Shown here: positions 20,381-29,993 of the stretch, one piece after another | Numbering within the stretch: position 1 is the first letter of the stretch | Layout of the letters: every line of letters starts with the position of its first letter | DNA from: Psychrobacter sp. UBA3480 | Lineage (GTDB): Bacteria; Pseudomonadota; Gammaproteobacteria; Pseudomonadales; Moraxellaceae | Direction of reading: 5' to 3' | DNA length: 64,000 bases | Assembly: GCF_002377945.1 (NCBI RefSeq) | Contig: NZ_DFQV01000020.1 | Span: forward strand, 255,412-319,411 | Notes under the pieces: generated by a model | What the model was told of the DNA's origin: nothing | The model's database searches: none | What the model saw: only the letters and a program-made list of their open reading frames with translations | Made by a program: the position numbers and the translations under genes

Positions 20381-22356
20381 TAATCATGACGACCTCTATT
20401 GATGTTAATACTGAAAACAATACTTCACTTTCTCCTGCGGATGCGGCAGACATGAAGATAACATCTACCGCACCAGTATCGTCTCACGATCGCTCTGAAA
20501 GTCATGATTACGATACGGGTCGAAAGATCCACAATGCGCCTTTTGATCATGCGCCTCAAATCCTAGAAGGATGCGATACGTTGAGCAAACTTTGGCGACA
20601 AGTTTGCTTGAGCCGAGGCGATAGGATTGCTCATCGAGAAAAGAGCTTTGGTATTTGGCAAAGTTATAGTTGGCTGGACTATTATCATCATAGCTGTGAT
20701 ATCGGCATGGCACTCGTCGAACTTGGTCTGAATAAAGGCGATACCGTTTCTATCTTGAGTGAAGACAATAAAGAATGGCTTTATTTTGATATGGGTGTCT
20801 GCGGCGTAGGCGGGATACCCAATGGTGTCTATACGACAGACAGTCCTGAGCAGCTTGCTTATATATTAAATGATAGCCACTCAAAGTTTTTAATTGTAGA
20901 AAACGATGAGCAATTGCATAAGTTTTTAGAGATTCGCGAGCAAACACCGCATGTTAGAAAAGTCATTGTCCTTGACCGTAAAGGCTTGCGTAGCCTAGAG
21001 GATGATCAGGTTGTTTTCCTCGATGAGCTATATACGATTGGTCGAAGTGTTGATAACGCAAGAGAACGCTTTAGTGATTATATTGATCAAGGTACGCCCA
21101 ATGACATACGTACTTTAATCTATACCTCTGGCACGACAGGTAACCCAAAAGGCGCTATTTTAACGCACGCCAATGTCCTCTTTGAGCTCAAAACAAGCAT
21201 TGATATCCTTCCTATTTTGCCTACTGATGAGCAGCTCTGCTTTTTGCCCTTATGTCATGTACTAGAACGTCTAACGTCAGTAGATCTGCCTATCCATCGA
21301 GGCTGTATCGTTAACTTTGCTGAGAGTACAGAGACGGTATTTGAGAATATGAAAGAAGTCTCGCCTGATACTTTTACCGCTGTGCCCAGACTGTGGGAAA
21401 AAATGTACGCCTCTATCAGTAATATGCGTAGCGACGCCAGTACATTCAATGGCTGGGCTTTTGATCAGGCCATAAAAGCAGGCCATGACTACGCTGATAT
21501 CGTGATGGCAGGCAATACTCCTACGACAGGTCAGCGACTGCGTTACGAGTTTTGGAACAGACTGGTGCTATATAAAATTCGTGACCTTATAGGCATGAGT
21601 AATATTCGCCGTGCCACTACGGGTGCTGCGCCCATCTCCCTAGATATTATCCGCTGGTTTCATGCGATAGGCGTACCTATTTATGAGGGCTATGGCATGA
21701 CCGAAAGTGCGGGCGTGATATCGGTCAATACCCCTGAAGCGCAGATGGCCGGCAGTGTAGGCAAGGCACTACCAGACTCTGAAGTCCGTATCGCCGACAA
21801 TGGGGAGATACTCGTAAAAGGCGCTAACGTGTTTGCAGGTTACTGGAATAAGCCAGAAAAAACCGCTGAGGACTTACGTGATGGCTGGCTACATACGGGC
21901 GATGTCGGCGAGATAAGAGACGGTTATATATTTATCACGGGTCGCATCAAGGACATCATTATCACCGCAGGCGGCAAGAACGTCACACCAGCTGCGATTG
22001 AAAGTAAACTTAAATTCTCACCTTATATCTCAGATGCAGTTGTCATTGGTGATAAACGGAAGTATTTGACTTGTCTGATCATGATAGATCAAGAAAACGT
22101 CGAAAAATATGCACAAGACAATCAAGTGATGTTTTCTGATTTTCGCTCGTTGTGTCACGCGCCAGAAGTCATCGCTTTGATAGATGATGTCGTACAGTCT
22201 GCTAATGAGACCCTAGCTCAGGTAGAAACCATAAAGCAATTCAGACTTATAGATGTGCTGCTCAGTCCTGAAGATGATGAATTGACCGCGACGATGAAAT
22301 TGAAAAGAAACTTGGTTGAGAAAAAGCATCATGCTCTCATCGACTCTATGTACTGA
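20353..22356 (+). CDS. Long-chain acyl-CoA synthetase-type AMP-forming ligase within the liv operon
   Basis: 667 residues from the GTG at 20353, which has GGAAG at 7 bases and overlaps livF by 28 bases. An ATG at 20386, six bases after the livF stop, is an equally plausible start. The P-loop YTSGTTGNPKG is at about 257-267, followed by H-T-G-D-V-G-E-I and the F-I-T-G-R-I-K-D-I-I-I hinge. The length and the motif P-L-C-H-V-L-E-R place it with FadD15-like or eukaryote-type long-chain synthetases. Its place inside the operon suggests that the imported compound is a carboxylic acid made into a CoA ester on entry. Confidence 0.85.
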   Translation: METQKDLAIIIMTTSIDVNTENNTSLSPADAADMKITSTAPVSSHDRSESHDYDTGRKIHNAPFDHAPQILEGCDTLSKLWRQVCLSRGDRIAHREKSFGIWQSYSWLDYYHHSCDIGMALVELGLNKGDTVSILSEDNKEWLYFDMGVCGVGGIPNGVYTTDSPEQLAYILNDSHSKFLIVENDEQLHKFLEIREQTPHVRKVIVLDRKGLRSLEDDQVVFLDELYTIGRSVDNARERFSDYIDQGTPNDIRTLIYTSGTTGNPKGAILTHANVLFELKTSIDILPILPTDEQLCFLPLCHVLERLTSVDLPIHRGCIVNFAESTETVFENMKEVSPDTFTAVPRLWEKMYASISNMRSDASTFNGWAFDQAIKAGHDYADIVMAGNTPTTGQRLRYEFWNRLVLYKIRDLIGMSNIRRATTGAAPISLDIIRWFHAIGVPIYEGYGMTESAGVISVNTPEAQMAGSVGKALPDSEVRIADNGEILVKGANVFAGYWNKPEKTAEDLRDGWLHTGDVGEIRDGYIFITGRIKDIIITAGGKNVTPAAIESKLKFSPYISDAVVIGDKRKYLTCLIMIDQENVEKYAQDNQVMFSDFRSLCHAPEVIALIDDVVQSANETLAQVETIKQFRLIDVLLSPEDDELTATMKLKRNLVEKKHHALIDSMY

Positions 22357-22477
22357 TCTAGCTCTTTAATACAGTTTAGTTTAGCACCGTTCAGCTTTTT
22401 TGAAATCGTCTCAACCTCGAAAGTATTAATCTCAAGAGCATCAAACTAACAGCGACTGAGTCGCAAGGAGAAAGGCA

Positions 22478-23716
22478 ATGAAATGGACATTCAAGACGAC
22501 GCTACTAGCACTCACGGTCGGTACGATGGGTCTAGTAGGGTGTAGTGATCCAGAAACGACCGCAGCGACGGGCACTGATACTGAGGCTGCTACATCTACT
22601 TCTACAAGTGATATGCCAGTACAAGGCGTGACCGATACTGAGATTATCTTAGGCGGTGCAAACGATCTATCCGGTCCGTTTGCTGGATTTGGTAATCCTG
22701 CAGTCGCCGCAGCCAATATGTATTTTGATGAGGTGAATGCGGCAGGCGGCGTCAATGGACGAAAGATTCGTTACATTGTCGAGGACCATTCTTATCAAGT
22801 ACCAAAGGCCGTACAGTCTGCGAACAAACTGGTCAGCCGTGATAAAGTGTTTGCTATGCTGATGTCGCTTGGCACACCGCACAACTTAGCGAGTTTTCCT
22901 ATTATGGATCGTGCCAACGTTCCTAGCATCATGCCGCTCACTTTTGCTCGGGCTATGCAAGAAGAAGGGGATTTCAATCGTCGCTATACCGCTGGTAGTA
23001 CTTATTATGATTCAATAAAGTTAGGCATGGAGTATCTTATTGCCGAAAACAAAGTTAACAATTTATGTGTCATGTATATCCCATCAGACTATGGTGAAGA
23101 GACCAATGAAGCGGCTAAAGATATCAGCGATAACAATCCTAACGTCACCCTAGTTCAGTCCAGCTCACATCGTCCTGATGAAACAGACTTTGCTGGGGCA
23201 ATGGCCAAGTTAAAAGACGCTAAATGTGAGCTTATTGCCTTATCTCTAACCATTCGCGGCGCTATCACGGCAGTCGGTACAGCAAACGCTATGGGTTGGA
23301 GTGATGTGAAATTTATCGCTCCTGTCACTGGTTTCCACCCTGCAGTTGCAGCGGCACCAGGCGGCGCAAGTGAAGGCCTATATTCTGTGTCTTACTATAA
23401 TGATTTGGCACTAAGAGCGAATGAACCTGAGACTAAAGCTTGGGTTGAGAAGTTTGAAAAAGCCACAGGGGAGGAAGTATCAGCAGGTGCTATTCTTGGT
23501 TATCTAGCCGCTAAAGTAACCGTTGACGGTCTAACCGCAGCAGGTCCTGACCTAAATGCTGACACTTTCAACAAGGGTCTTGAGACTGTCAGTTTTGTCG
23601 ATGGCGTCACAGGATCTACAGTTGCCATCACGCCTGAGAGCCATGTCGCGATTAATGATATTTACTTGTCGCAAGTACAAAATGGTCAATGGAAAACAGT
23701 AACGCAGCTTAAATAA
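22478..23716 (+). CDS. Substrate-binding lipoprotein of the liv-type ABC transporter
   Basis: 412 residues of the type 1 periplasmic binding (LivK/HAAT) family. The signal peptide ends in a lipobox L-V-G-C with Cys22, followed by a threonine/alanine/glutamate linker to about residue 45, so it is membrane-anchored. The binding domain begins at V-T-D-T-E-I-I-L-G-G and shows the family blocks G-P-F-A-G-F-G, A-G-G-V-N-G-R-K-I and V-P-K-A-V-Q-S-A-N-K-L. It resembles binding proteins for aromatic or short acids more than classic LivK, judged by length and the tail. It lies about 120 bases after the ligase, last in the operon. Confidence 0.85.
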   Translation: MKWTFKTTLLALTVGTMGLVGCSDPETTAATGTDTEAATSTSTSDMPVQGVTDTEIILGGANDLSGPFAGFGNPAVAAANMYFDEVNAAGGVNGRKIRYIVEDHSYQVPKAVQSANKLVSRDKVFAMLMSLGTPHNLASFPIMDRANVPSIMPLTFARAMQEEGDFNRRYTAGSTYYDSIKLGMEYLIAENKVNNLCVMYIPSDYGEETNEAAKDISDNNPNVTLVQSSSHRPDETDFAGAMAKLKDAKCELIALSLTIRGAITAVGTANAMGWSDVKFIAPVTGFHPAVAAAPGGASEGLYSVSYYNDLALRANEPETKAWVEKFEKATGEEVSAGAILGYLAAKVTVDGLTAAGPDLNADTFNKGLETVSFVDGVTGSTVAITPESHVAINDIYLSQVQNGQWKTVTQLK

Positions 23717-24127
23717 TACGTCCTAGGCGTTCAGTGAGGTTTCAATAGCAGCAAGCCATACACAAGTATGGCTTGTGTCGTTTATACGCTTTGGGCTTGG
23801 TAATAATTTCATATTTTAACTATTTTATGATTATTTATAAGTACAAGCTCCTTCTCAATACAAAGTAAGCCATGAGTTACAAACAATAGAAATTGACTAG
23901 AATGCTGAGTTAATTTCGCTTATAGCAACTGGATTATTTGTGCCTAAACATACAGATGTACAGTGAAATTGTTATGTTTGGCTTTTGATGTCTTGCAACC
24001 GTCACGCTTATTTGTCAAACTAACGATGAGTGTCACACATTATGGAAGATGACTCTTATCGCTTACATGGGGCGCGTCATAGACGTTTATCCATGTAGGT
24101 CATAATAATTAAAAGGGACCCAACACT
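23717..24127. other. Intergenic region between the liv-type operon and acs
   Basis: It holds the operon's end hairpin and then about 340 bases of AT-rich sequence leading to acs, which has an AAGGGA ribosome-binding site. Beyond that I recognise nothing. Confidence 0.4.
23751..23774 (+). terminator. Probable terminator of the liv-type operon
   Basis: A perfect 10-bp stem (CAAGCCATAC and its complement) with a four-base loop. The T run after it is poor (GTGTCGTTTAT), so termination may be partial. Confidence 0.5.
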
Positions 24128-26089
24128 ATGACTCAGAAATCATTTCCTATCTCAGCCGAGTTTATGGCTGCTGCCAATACCACACCTGATAAGTACCTTA
24201 CAGACTACCAGCAATCTATCGAATCAGCCGAAGCAATTGATGCTTTTTGGGGAAAGCGTGCTGAGCTAATCGACTGGATAAAAAAACCGACTAAGGTCAG
24301 TAACGTCAATTATGACTTAGATGATTTTCGCATCAAGTGGTTTGAAGATGGTGAGCTGAACATTTCAGTCAACTGTCTTGATCGTCACCTCGAAGAAAAC
24401 CCATACAAACCCGCTATAATTTGGGAAGGTGATCACCCTTCACTGCACAAAATTATTTCTTTTAAAGAATTGCATGAAGCTGTCTGCCGCTTAGGTAATT
24501 CATTGCGCAAGCTTGGCGTTGTAAAAGGTGACCGCGTAACCTTGTATATGCCGATGATACCGGAAGCCATGGTAGCGATGCTGGCATGTGCGCGTATTGG
24601 TGCGGTGCATTCAGTGGTGTTTGGTGGTTTTTCTGCCGAGAGTCTGGGCAATCGCTTGATAGACAGTCGCTCAAAAGTTGTTATTACCGCTGACGAAGGG
24701 TTACGCGGCGGTAAGCACACACCGCTTAAAGCCAACGTCGATCACGCACTCGATATGGATGGTACTGAGAGTGTCGAAAAAGTCATCGTCGTTCATCGTA
24801 CGGGTAACTCTATACCGATGAGTGGCCGCCGTGATGTGTGGTATCACAATTTGGTCGATGGTCAATCAGAGATCTGTGAGCCTGAAGTCATGAACGCCGA
24901 AGACCCGCTATTCTTATTATATACCTCTGGTTCGACAGGTAAGCCAAAAGGTGTAGTGCATACTACAGGCGGCTATATTACCTATGCTATCTCAACGTTC
25001 CGTGATGTTTTTGATATCAAAGAAGATGACGTCTATTGGTGTACGGCAGATGTGGGCTGGATTACTGGCCACACGTACTCAACCTATGCACCACTGGCTA
25101 ATGGCACGACAACGGTAATGTTTGAAGGTGTACCAGAGCATCCAACATGGGCACGTATCGGTCATATTATCGATAAGCATGACGTGACTATCCTATACAC
25201 TGCACCGACAGCCATTCGCGCGATGATGAAAGAGGGCGACGCCTTCGTTCGAGAGTCGGATCGTTCTAGTTTGCGTCTGCTAGGGTCGGTCGGTGAGCCG
25301 ATCAACCCAGAAGCGTGGGACTGGTATTACAATGTCGTCGGTGATGGCAAATGTCCTATCGTCGATACATGGTGGCAGACCGAGACTGGTGGTATCTTGA
25401 TGGCGCCAATACCAGGTACGGTTGATCTCAAACCGGGCGCTGCTATGACACCACTATATGGTGTCAAACCAGAAGTCGTTGATAGCGATGGTGCGATTTT
25501 AGAAGGCCCAGCAGAAGGCAACTTGGTGATCAGTAGCGGTTGGCCAGGGCAAATGCGTACTATCTACAATGACCATCCACGCTTTTTGAAAACCTACTTT
25601 AGCGATTATCCGGGTCATTATTTCACGGGTGATGGCGCTCAACGTGATGAAGATGGGCATTACTGGATTACCGGTCGTGTCGACGATGTACTTAACGTTG
25701 CAGGGCATCGCTTGGGCACAGCAGAGATTGAAAGCGCCGTGGTTGCGCATCCTGCAACTGCTGAAGCTGCGATCGTCGGTATGCCGCATGAGATACGCGG
25801 TACAGGTATCTGTGCATTTATCATTCTAAAGTCAGGTGAAGAAAAAACTGACGATCTAAAGGCAGAACTAAAACGTCATGTGCGTGCCGAGATTGGACCA
25901 ATTGCGACTTTAGATGCCATCTATATGGTCGATGCACTACCAAAAACGCGCTCAGGAAAAATCATGCGCCGTATCTTGCGTAACCTTGCAGCAGGGCAAT
26001 ATGTGGGACTGGGCGACCTATCTACGCTTGCCGATAGCTCGGTAATTAATGACTTAGTCGAAGAAGTAAAAGCGGGTCGTGGAGAGTAA
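24128..26089 (+). CDS. acs: Acetyl-CoA synthetase (AMP-forming)
   Basis: 653 residues, the usual length. The P-loop [11 protein letters not shown] is at 265-275. The acetate-pocket and aligning blocks W-W-Q-T-E-T-G-G and Y-F-T-G-D-G-A are present, and the catalytic and acetylation-site lysine is Lys611 in [11 protein letters not shown], so reversible acetylation control is possible. It converts acetate, ATP and CoA to acetyl-CoA for growth on low acetate, complementing the ackA-pta pathway at 45-49 kb. It is transcribed alone and followed by a strong terminator. Confidence 0.95.
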   Translation: MTQKSFPISAEFMAAANTTPDKYLTDYQQSIESAEAIDAFWGKRAELIDWIKKPTKVSNVNYDLDDFRIKWFEDGELNISVNCLDRHLEENPYKPAIIWEGDHPSLHKIISFKELHEAVCRLGNSLRKLGVVKGDRVTLYMPMIPEAMVAMLACARIGAVHSVVFGGFSAESLGNRLIDSRSKVVITADEGLRGGKHTPLKANVDHALDMDGTESVEKVIVVHRTGNSIPMSGRRDVWYHNLVDGQSEICEPEVMNAEDPLFLLYTSGSTGKPKGVVHTTGGYITYAISTFRDVFDIKEDDVYWCTADVGWITGHTYSTYAPLANGTTTVMFEGVPEHPTWARIGHIIDKHDVTILYTAPTAIRAMMKEGDAFVRESDRSSLRLLGSVGEPINPEAWDWYYNVVGDGKCPIVDTWWQTETGGILMAPIPGTVDLKPGAAMTPLYGVKPEVVDSDGAILEGPAEGNLVISSGWPGQMRTIYNDHPRFLKTYFSDYPGHYFTGDGAQRDEDGHYWITGRVDDVLNVAGHRLGTAEIESAVVAHPATAEAAIVGMPHEIRGTGICAFIILKSGEEKTDDLKAELKRHVRAEIGPIATLDAIYMVDALPKTRSGKIMRRILRNLAAGQYVGLGDLSTLADSSVINDLVEEVKAGRGE

Positions 26090-26171
26090 GTCAGTCTGAT
26101 AACGAACCTGCAGTATTAAGGATAGTTATTCAATACTAGCCATTAATATTTACATATCAAAGTTGAATAAG

Positions 26172-26203
26172 AGCCATGTTATCGAGAATAGCATGGCTTT
26201 TTT
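26172..26203 (+). terminator. Intrinsic terminator after acs
   Basis: An 11-bp stem (AGCCATGTTAT against ATAGCATGGCT, one G-T pair) is followed by six T. Confidence 0.85.
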
Positions 26204-26370
26204 ACGTAGACGATATTGATATTGGCGCATTTTGAAGGTTCAATAATGCTAACAAGACAACATCGCTACCATTTTAATTGAGGATTAATTGACGAGCCAC
26301 TCGGTACTTACTAGACTAACTAATTAATATAGTAGCGACTCATAAATACTTTATAAGGTCTACTGTCATC

Positions 26371-27600
26371 ATGACTGATCATGCTTCGTGCTCAACTGTT
26401 CTATCCGCCCCAAAAATCGCCATCATCGGTGGAGGCTTAACTGGATTGCTTACCGCAACACTATTAGAGCGTGCTTCAAACCAGACAGGCTCGTCATCTA
26501 ACACCCCGCAAATCACTATCTTTGAAAAATCACGCAGTGTAGGCCGTTTAGCGACCCGCTATCGCAGCGATAGTAATACTAATAAAAACTGGCAATGGTC
26601 ATTCGGTGCGCAGTTTTTTACTGCGAAAACTGCTGACTTTCAACAGTTTATCGCGCCTTGGTTAGATACAGGGTTGCTGCAGCCATGGTGTGCTGAAATG
26701 ATTGAGTTAACGCCAGCAAGTGACAATGGTCAGTCGCCTAATATCCAAAGCAAGGAGCAATGGGATGCAGTGCATGCACGATATATCAGCACACCAAAAA
26801 TGACCAGTTGGGGCCGTGAATTGGCTGCCGCGCTTAAGCATACGACCATAGTATTTAAGACCCGTGTCGCACCGCTTGCTCAGTATTTGCACCATCAAAA
26901 CCCGCAGCAGTCTCAGCATCAGAGCCAGAACCAGACTCATAATCAAACTTTTAATCAAACTTTTAATCAAAACAGTAAGCAAACTGAGCTATTTGACGAA
27001 ACTGGAGCCAGTCTGGGTTGGTTTGATTGGGTTATTTACACAGCGCCAAATGGTCAGGCATTAGAGCTAATGGCAGATAGCGGTTTTGCTCAACAAGACA
27101 AAATTACTAAACCGCAAATGCAAGCCTGCTATACGCTGATGCTTGGTTGGGATGATGTGCAAAAGCTACCTGAAACATTAAATGGCCAACTAGCACCGCA
27201 ATGGGATGTCGCTTATTTAAATAGCGCTATTCTTGATAGGATATTCATTGAGCATAAAAAGCCTGCTCATGGTGAACTACTACCAAGTGTCACCATTCAT
27301 GCACGTAATGACTGGTCAGAATCCCACGTCGATGATGATATTGAGTTGGTAAAAGAACAGTTATTACAGGCGGCAAAACAAGCATTGAACTGGAATGAAG
27401 ACAGCGCACCTAGCCAAACAGATTGTCATCGTTGGCGCTATGCAGCTACTATTGTAAATAAGGATACTGAAGAGTTGGGCATCTTAATCGATGCAACTAA
27501 GCAGTGGATCGTCAGTGGTGACTGGTGTGCAAAAGGTAATATTGAAAGCTGCTATCGAATGGCGCAGCAAACTGTTAAAGCAATCATGCAAACTCAGTAA
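26371..27600 (+). CDS. Renalase-like FAD-dependent oxidoreductase with a Q/N-rich insert
   Basis: 409 residues. The FAD-binding motif AIIGGGLTGLLTATLLE is at about 17-33, and GRLATRY (58-64) is the renalase/amine-oxidase-like continuation. The C-terminal F-A-D closure (V-S-G-D-W-C-A-K-G-N-I-E-S) is typical of the group. Residues about 176-204 are an insert of Gln, Asn, His and Thr encoded by short tandem repeats; related bacterial proteins are usually shorter, near 330 residues. The substrate is unknown. It is transcribed alone. Confidence 0.75.
   Translation: MTDHASCSTVLSAPKIAIIGGGLTGLLTATLLERASNQTGSSSNTPQITIFEKSRSVGRLATRYRSDSNTNKNWQWSFGAQFFTAKTADFQQFIAPWLDTGLLQPWCAEMIELTPASDNGQSPNIQSKEQWDAVHARYISTPKMTSWGRELAAALKHTTIVFKTRVAPLAQYLHHQNPQQSQHQSQNQTHNQTFNQTFNQNSKQTELFDETGASLGWFDWVIYTAPNGQALELMADSGFAQQDKITKPQMQACYTLMLGWDDVQKLPETLNGQLAPQWDVAYLNSAILDRIFIEHKKPAHGELLPSVTIHARNDWSESHVDDDIELVKEQLLQAAKQALNWNEDSAPSQTDCHRWRYAATIVNKDTEELGILIDATKQWIVSGDWCAKGNIESCYRMAQQTVKAIMQTQ
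26941..26972 (+). repeat. 12-bp in-frame tandem repeat inside the renalase-like gene
   Basis: The unit AATCAAACTTTT occurs twice and then partly a third time. It encodes N-Q-T-F units, and similar N-Q-T units precede it. It lies inside the Q/N-rich insert and is a likely site of length change by slippage. Confidence 0.8.
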
Positions 27601-27714
27601 GCGTAATATCCATGCTCATTATTTTGCATTGTTTAGAACTGAGGCTTATTTTAAAGCTAGTGTTTAAGCGATATTTGGAAAGTATAAAAACTCGACATTT
27701 AGCAAAACGTAGGC

Positions 27715-27817
27715 AAAAAAAGGCCCACAGAGGAGGTACTGTGGGCTGAGGAAAACGGGTCATGTATTAGCTACACAGGCCGTGGTCAAGAGTTGTTGTA
27801 ATTATTGGTGCTCTCTA
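27715..27817 (-). ncRNA. Candidate small regulatory RNA with anti-Shine-Dalgarno terminator loop
   Basis: On the minus strand a perfect 8-bp stem (GCCCACAG/CTGTGGGC, at 27723-27730 and 27739-27746) is followed directly by seven U, a textbook intrinsic terminator. No minus-strand gene of plausible size lies upstream of it, so it should end a short independent RNA. A -10-like TATAAA (27824-27829) and a weak -35 (27846-27851, 16-base spacer) would give an RNA of about 100 nucleotides. The terminator loop reads UACCUCCU, complementary to a strong Shine-Dalgarno sequence, and a second pyrimidine patch UUUUCCUC precedes it. A Fur-box-like palindrome overlaps the promoter. I do not recognise a known RNA family. 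Confidence 0.6.
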
Positions 27818-27830
27818 CTGTTATTTATAA

Positions 27831-27845
27831 GGGTAATAATTATCA
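27831..27845 (-). promoter_or_regulatory. Fur-box-like palindrome over the small RNA promoter
   Basis: Read on the minus strand, TGATAATTATTACCC matches the 7-1-7 Fur consensus (TGATAAT-N-ATTATCA) at 12 of 14 arm positions. It lies exactly between the candidate -35 and -10 of the small RNA, where a bound repressor would block transcription. Confidence 0.45.
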
Positions 27846-28216
27846 ATACAATAGGTGGAGATATTTACTTAGCTATTAATATTTACTGATTTAAGTGTAC
27901 AAGTGTTCTGGTACAGTCGCTATGATAGCGCAATTGAGTGCTGTCTGGCGATTTTGGTTACAGTATATTACGTTGTAAAAATCCAAAAGACGCCAAGACT
28001 TGTATGAAGCACTGATATTTAGAGTAAGTAGCGGAGCTTTATGATGCAATCATTGATAAAGGCTTCCAATAATTTCAATACCTTATGTCGATAGGAGGGC
28101 ATCTAGTCGATCTTGATACCTTTGATAACTTAATCGCTGCAGAGATGGCATGACGCCTTGTCCGAAAAATGCTAAGCTATCTGCCATTATTATGTTCATA
28201 TTAAACTGGGTTTGCC

Positions 28217-28900
28217 ATGACTGACAGCACGCATTTGCATACGCAGGAAGAACCGCCAAGTTCGCAAAATACCAAGAGTATTTTTAACTTGCCTAACAAC
28301 CTTACGATTGCGCGTATCTTGATGATTCCGCTATTTGTCGCGATTGCTTATTGGCCGCCAGCCATGGGTATTGGTATGCCTGCGATTTCAGACAATGTCA
28401 TTGCGCGCGTTGGGATGAGCGAGTTTAGCGATAGTTTGTTGCGCCATTTATTATTGACCGGCGTCTTTATTATTGCCGCAATTACCGATTGGCTTGATGG
28501 ATATTTTGCTCGTAAACTTAATGTCATGTCAGCCTTTGGTCGCTTTTTGGACCCTGTTGCTGATAAATTGATGGTAGCTGTAGCGCTCATCGTTCTCGTA
28601 CAGTGGCACCCTAATATCATTATGGCAATAGCGGCTATCGTCATTATCTCGCGTGAAATCGCAGTATCTGCATTACGCGAATGGATGGCAGAGCTAGGTA
28701 AGAGCACTAGCGTCGCCGTATCTTATGTTGGCAAATTAAAAACTACGTTCCAGATGGTAGCGATTACCGTACTACTGCTTAATTGGCAGTCGCTTGAAAC
28801 TATCGGTTATGTATTAATGGTTGCTGCTGTGATACTTACCTTATGGTCGATGATGATTTATCTAAAAGCTGCTTGGCCTTATTTAAAGCAAAGCGGATAA
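28217..28900 (+). CDS. pgsA: CDP-diacylglycerol--glycerol-3-phosphate 3-phosphatidyltransferase
   Basis: 227 residues, integral inner-membrane enzyme. The CDP-alcohol phosphotransferase motif is clear: D91-W-L-D94-G-Y-F-A-R, then G108, D112 and D116 with the required spacing. Together with N-L-P-N-N-L-T-I-A-R-I near the start, this identifies PgsA, which makes phosphatidylglycerol phosphate for phosphatidylglycerol and cardiolipin. It is longer than the E. coli enzyme (182) through a soluble N-terminal extension of about 20 residues and an insert at 50-75 between the first two helices. It is followed by a bidirectional terminator. Confidence 0.9.
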   Translation: MTDSTHLHTQEEPPSSQNTKSIFNLPNNLTIARILMIPLFVAIAYWPPAMGIGMPAISDNVIARVGMSEFSDSLLRHLLLTGVFIIAAITDWLDGYFARKLNVMSAFGRFLDPVADKLMVAVALIVLVQWHPNIIMAIAAIVIISREIAVSALREWMAELGKSTSVAVSYVGKLKTTFQMVAITVLLLNWQSLETIGYVLMVAAVILTLWSMMIYLKAAWPYLKQSG

Positions 28901-28940
28901 TTCCATAAGACAAATACAATAAGCTCAAAATTTAGACAAT

Positions 28941-28974
28941 AAAAACGCCAGTCGCATTAGCCACTGGCGTTTTT
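28941..28974. terminator. Bidirectional terminator, pgsA / PPOX-fold gene
   Basis: A perfect 12-bp stem (AAAAACGCCAGT and its complement) with a 10-base loop, lying between convergent genes. Confidence 0.9.
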
Positions 28975-29000
28975 GTTTTTACTGCTTAAATTCAGACAAC

Positions 29001-29495
29001 TTATAGTGTCACTGAATTGTTTTCACCTAAGTTGGTCGCTTTCTTACCATCCATTACTGCAGCAGTAGTCATCTTAAACATATTAACTACTGAGCTACCG
29101 CTTAACCAGTATTCTGCACCATGTGGGACGACTTTGATTAACTGGACATTTGGATCTTCTTTACCTTGTTCATAAAACGCATTGTAAATTGGCGACCATA
29201 GCTCGTCTAGCTTCTCTTGGTCTTCGACCAATTCTGCTTTACCGTTAATTGAGACATAATCTTTTGAATCTTGACTGACATAGGCCAAGTTCACTTGTGG
29301 ATCTTTTTCAATATCTTTGATGGTTTCGGTAGTCTTATCACCAATAAACCAAATCTCTTTTGCGCCAATACTTGTCTCGCTAGTGGTCATTGGGCAGGCA
29401 TGTAAATGGCCTTCATGAGTACGAGTAGTCATCATGGCAAATTTCACTTCTTTTACCAGCTCTTGTACTTTATCGATATGGTCTTGTCTACTCAT
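29001..29495 (-). CDS. Pyridoxamine 5'-phosphate oxidase-fold protein, general stress protein 26 type
   Basis: 164 residues with the split-barrel flavin-binding fold. The N-terminal helix is followed by F-A-M-M-T-T-R-T, then I-W-F-I-G-D-K-T and V-N-L-A-Y-V-S-Q-D-S-K-D-Y-V-S-I-N-G, the usual pattern of the COG3871 stress proteins. It probably binds FMN or F420-like cofactor; the reaction is unknown. It is a single gene with a clear AAGGAAATTT ribosome-binding region. Confidence 0.82.
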   Translation of the reverse strand: MSRQDHIDKVQELVKEVKFAMMTTRTHEGHLHACPMTTSETSIGAKEIWFIGDKTTETIKDIEKDPQVNLAYVSQDSKDYVSINGKAELVEDQEKLDELWSPIYNAFYEQGKEDPNVQLIKVVPHGAEYWLSGSSVVNMFKMTTAAVMDGKKATNLGENNSVTL

Positions 29496-29993
29496 AATAA
29501 ATTTCCTTTTTTATAGTGTTTTAATTGAGCTTATATAGCATTGTTTTAATTAGCCGAATTGAACAGTTGATTATTTATAGTAATTTTTCTTCAGGCTAGA
29601 TATGTTTAACCCTTAAATATATATAAAAGTTAAACGTCATCGTCGCCTTAACAACTGAGACTAGAATACCGACTTGTCACCCTACATTTATATAGGTTCC
29701 CAGTAATGCGATGTGAGTGTTTGTAAGGAATATGAAGGTTAGGTAAAAATTGTGACAGCGTAGATTTGAGTGTTCTATGATTTGAGTGTTCTATTTTTCG
29801 ATGAATTATTCAAAAACGACTTAAAAACCTACTTTTTTGAATTATCGATTCGCAAATAGTAAGTCGCGATAGAACGCAACTTATCGGCAATTTATCTTGG
29901 TTTAGACCTGCTTATTACAGGTCTTCTTGTTATAATACCCAGACCATTTACTTAGCATGGCAGAGATGCCTTGATCTTACGGATTATGCCTTT
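29496..29993. other. Intergenic region upstream of purL
   Basis: About 500 AT-rich bases between diverging genes. A 16-bp tandem duplication is present (listed separately). The purL start region is at the right end. I see no riboswitch or recognisable operator. Confidence 0.4.
29763..29794. repeat. 16-bp perfect tandem duplication
   Basis: GATTTGAGTGTTCTAT occurs twice in direct succession, about 200 bases before purL. It is probably a slippage duplication with no known role. Confidence 0.85.

Larger units (their letters stand above)
27601..28216. other. Intergenic region containing a small RNA candidate
   Basis: About 615 bases. The left part holds the minus-strand small RNA candidate at 27715-27817. 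The right part (27950-28216) has short broken reading frames on the + strand, which could be remnants of a decayed gene but are too short to assign. Confidence 0.4.

Noticed and set aside
23979..23998. Sigma-54 promoter before acs
   Set aside because: A GG and a GC element are present, but they are 13 bases apart instead of the required 10.
27723..27746. Plus-strand RsmZ/CsrB-like RNA (GGA in the loop)
   Set aside because: Only one or two GGA motifs occur and the U run that would end the RNA is on the minus strand.
27950..28216. Decayed gene before pgsA
   Set aside because: Several short coding-looking stretches occur in different frames, but each is under about 25 codons and none matches a family I can name.
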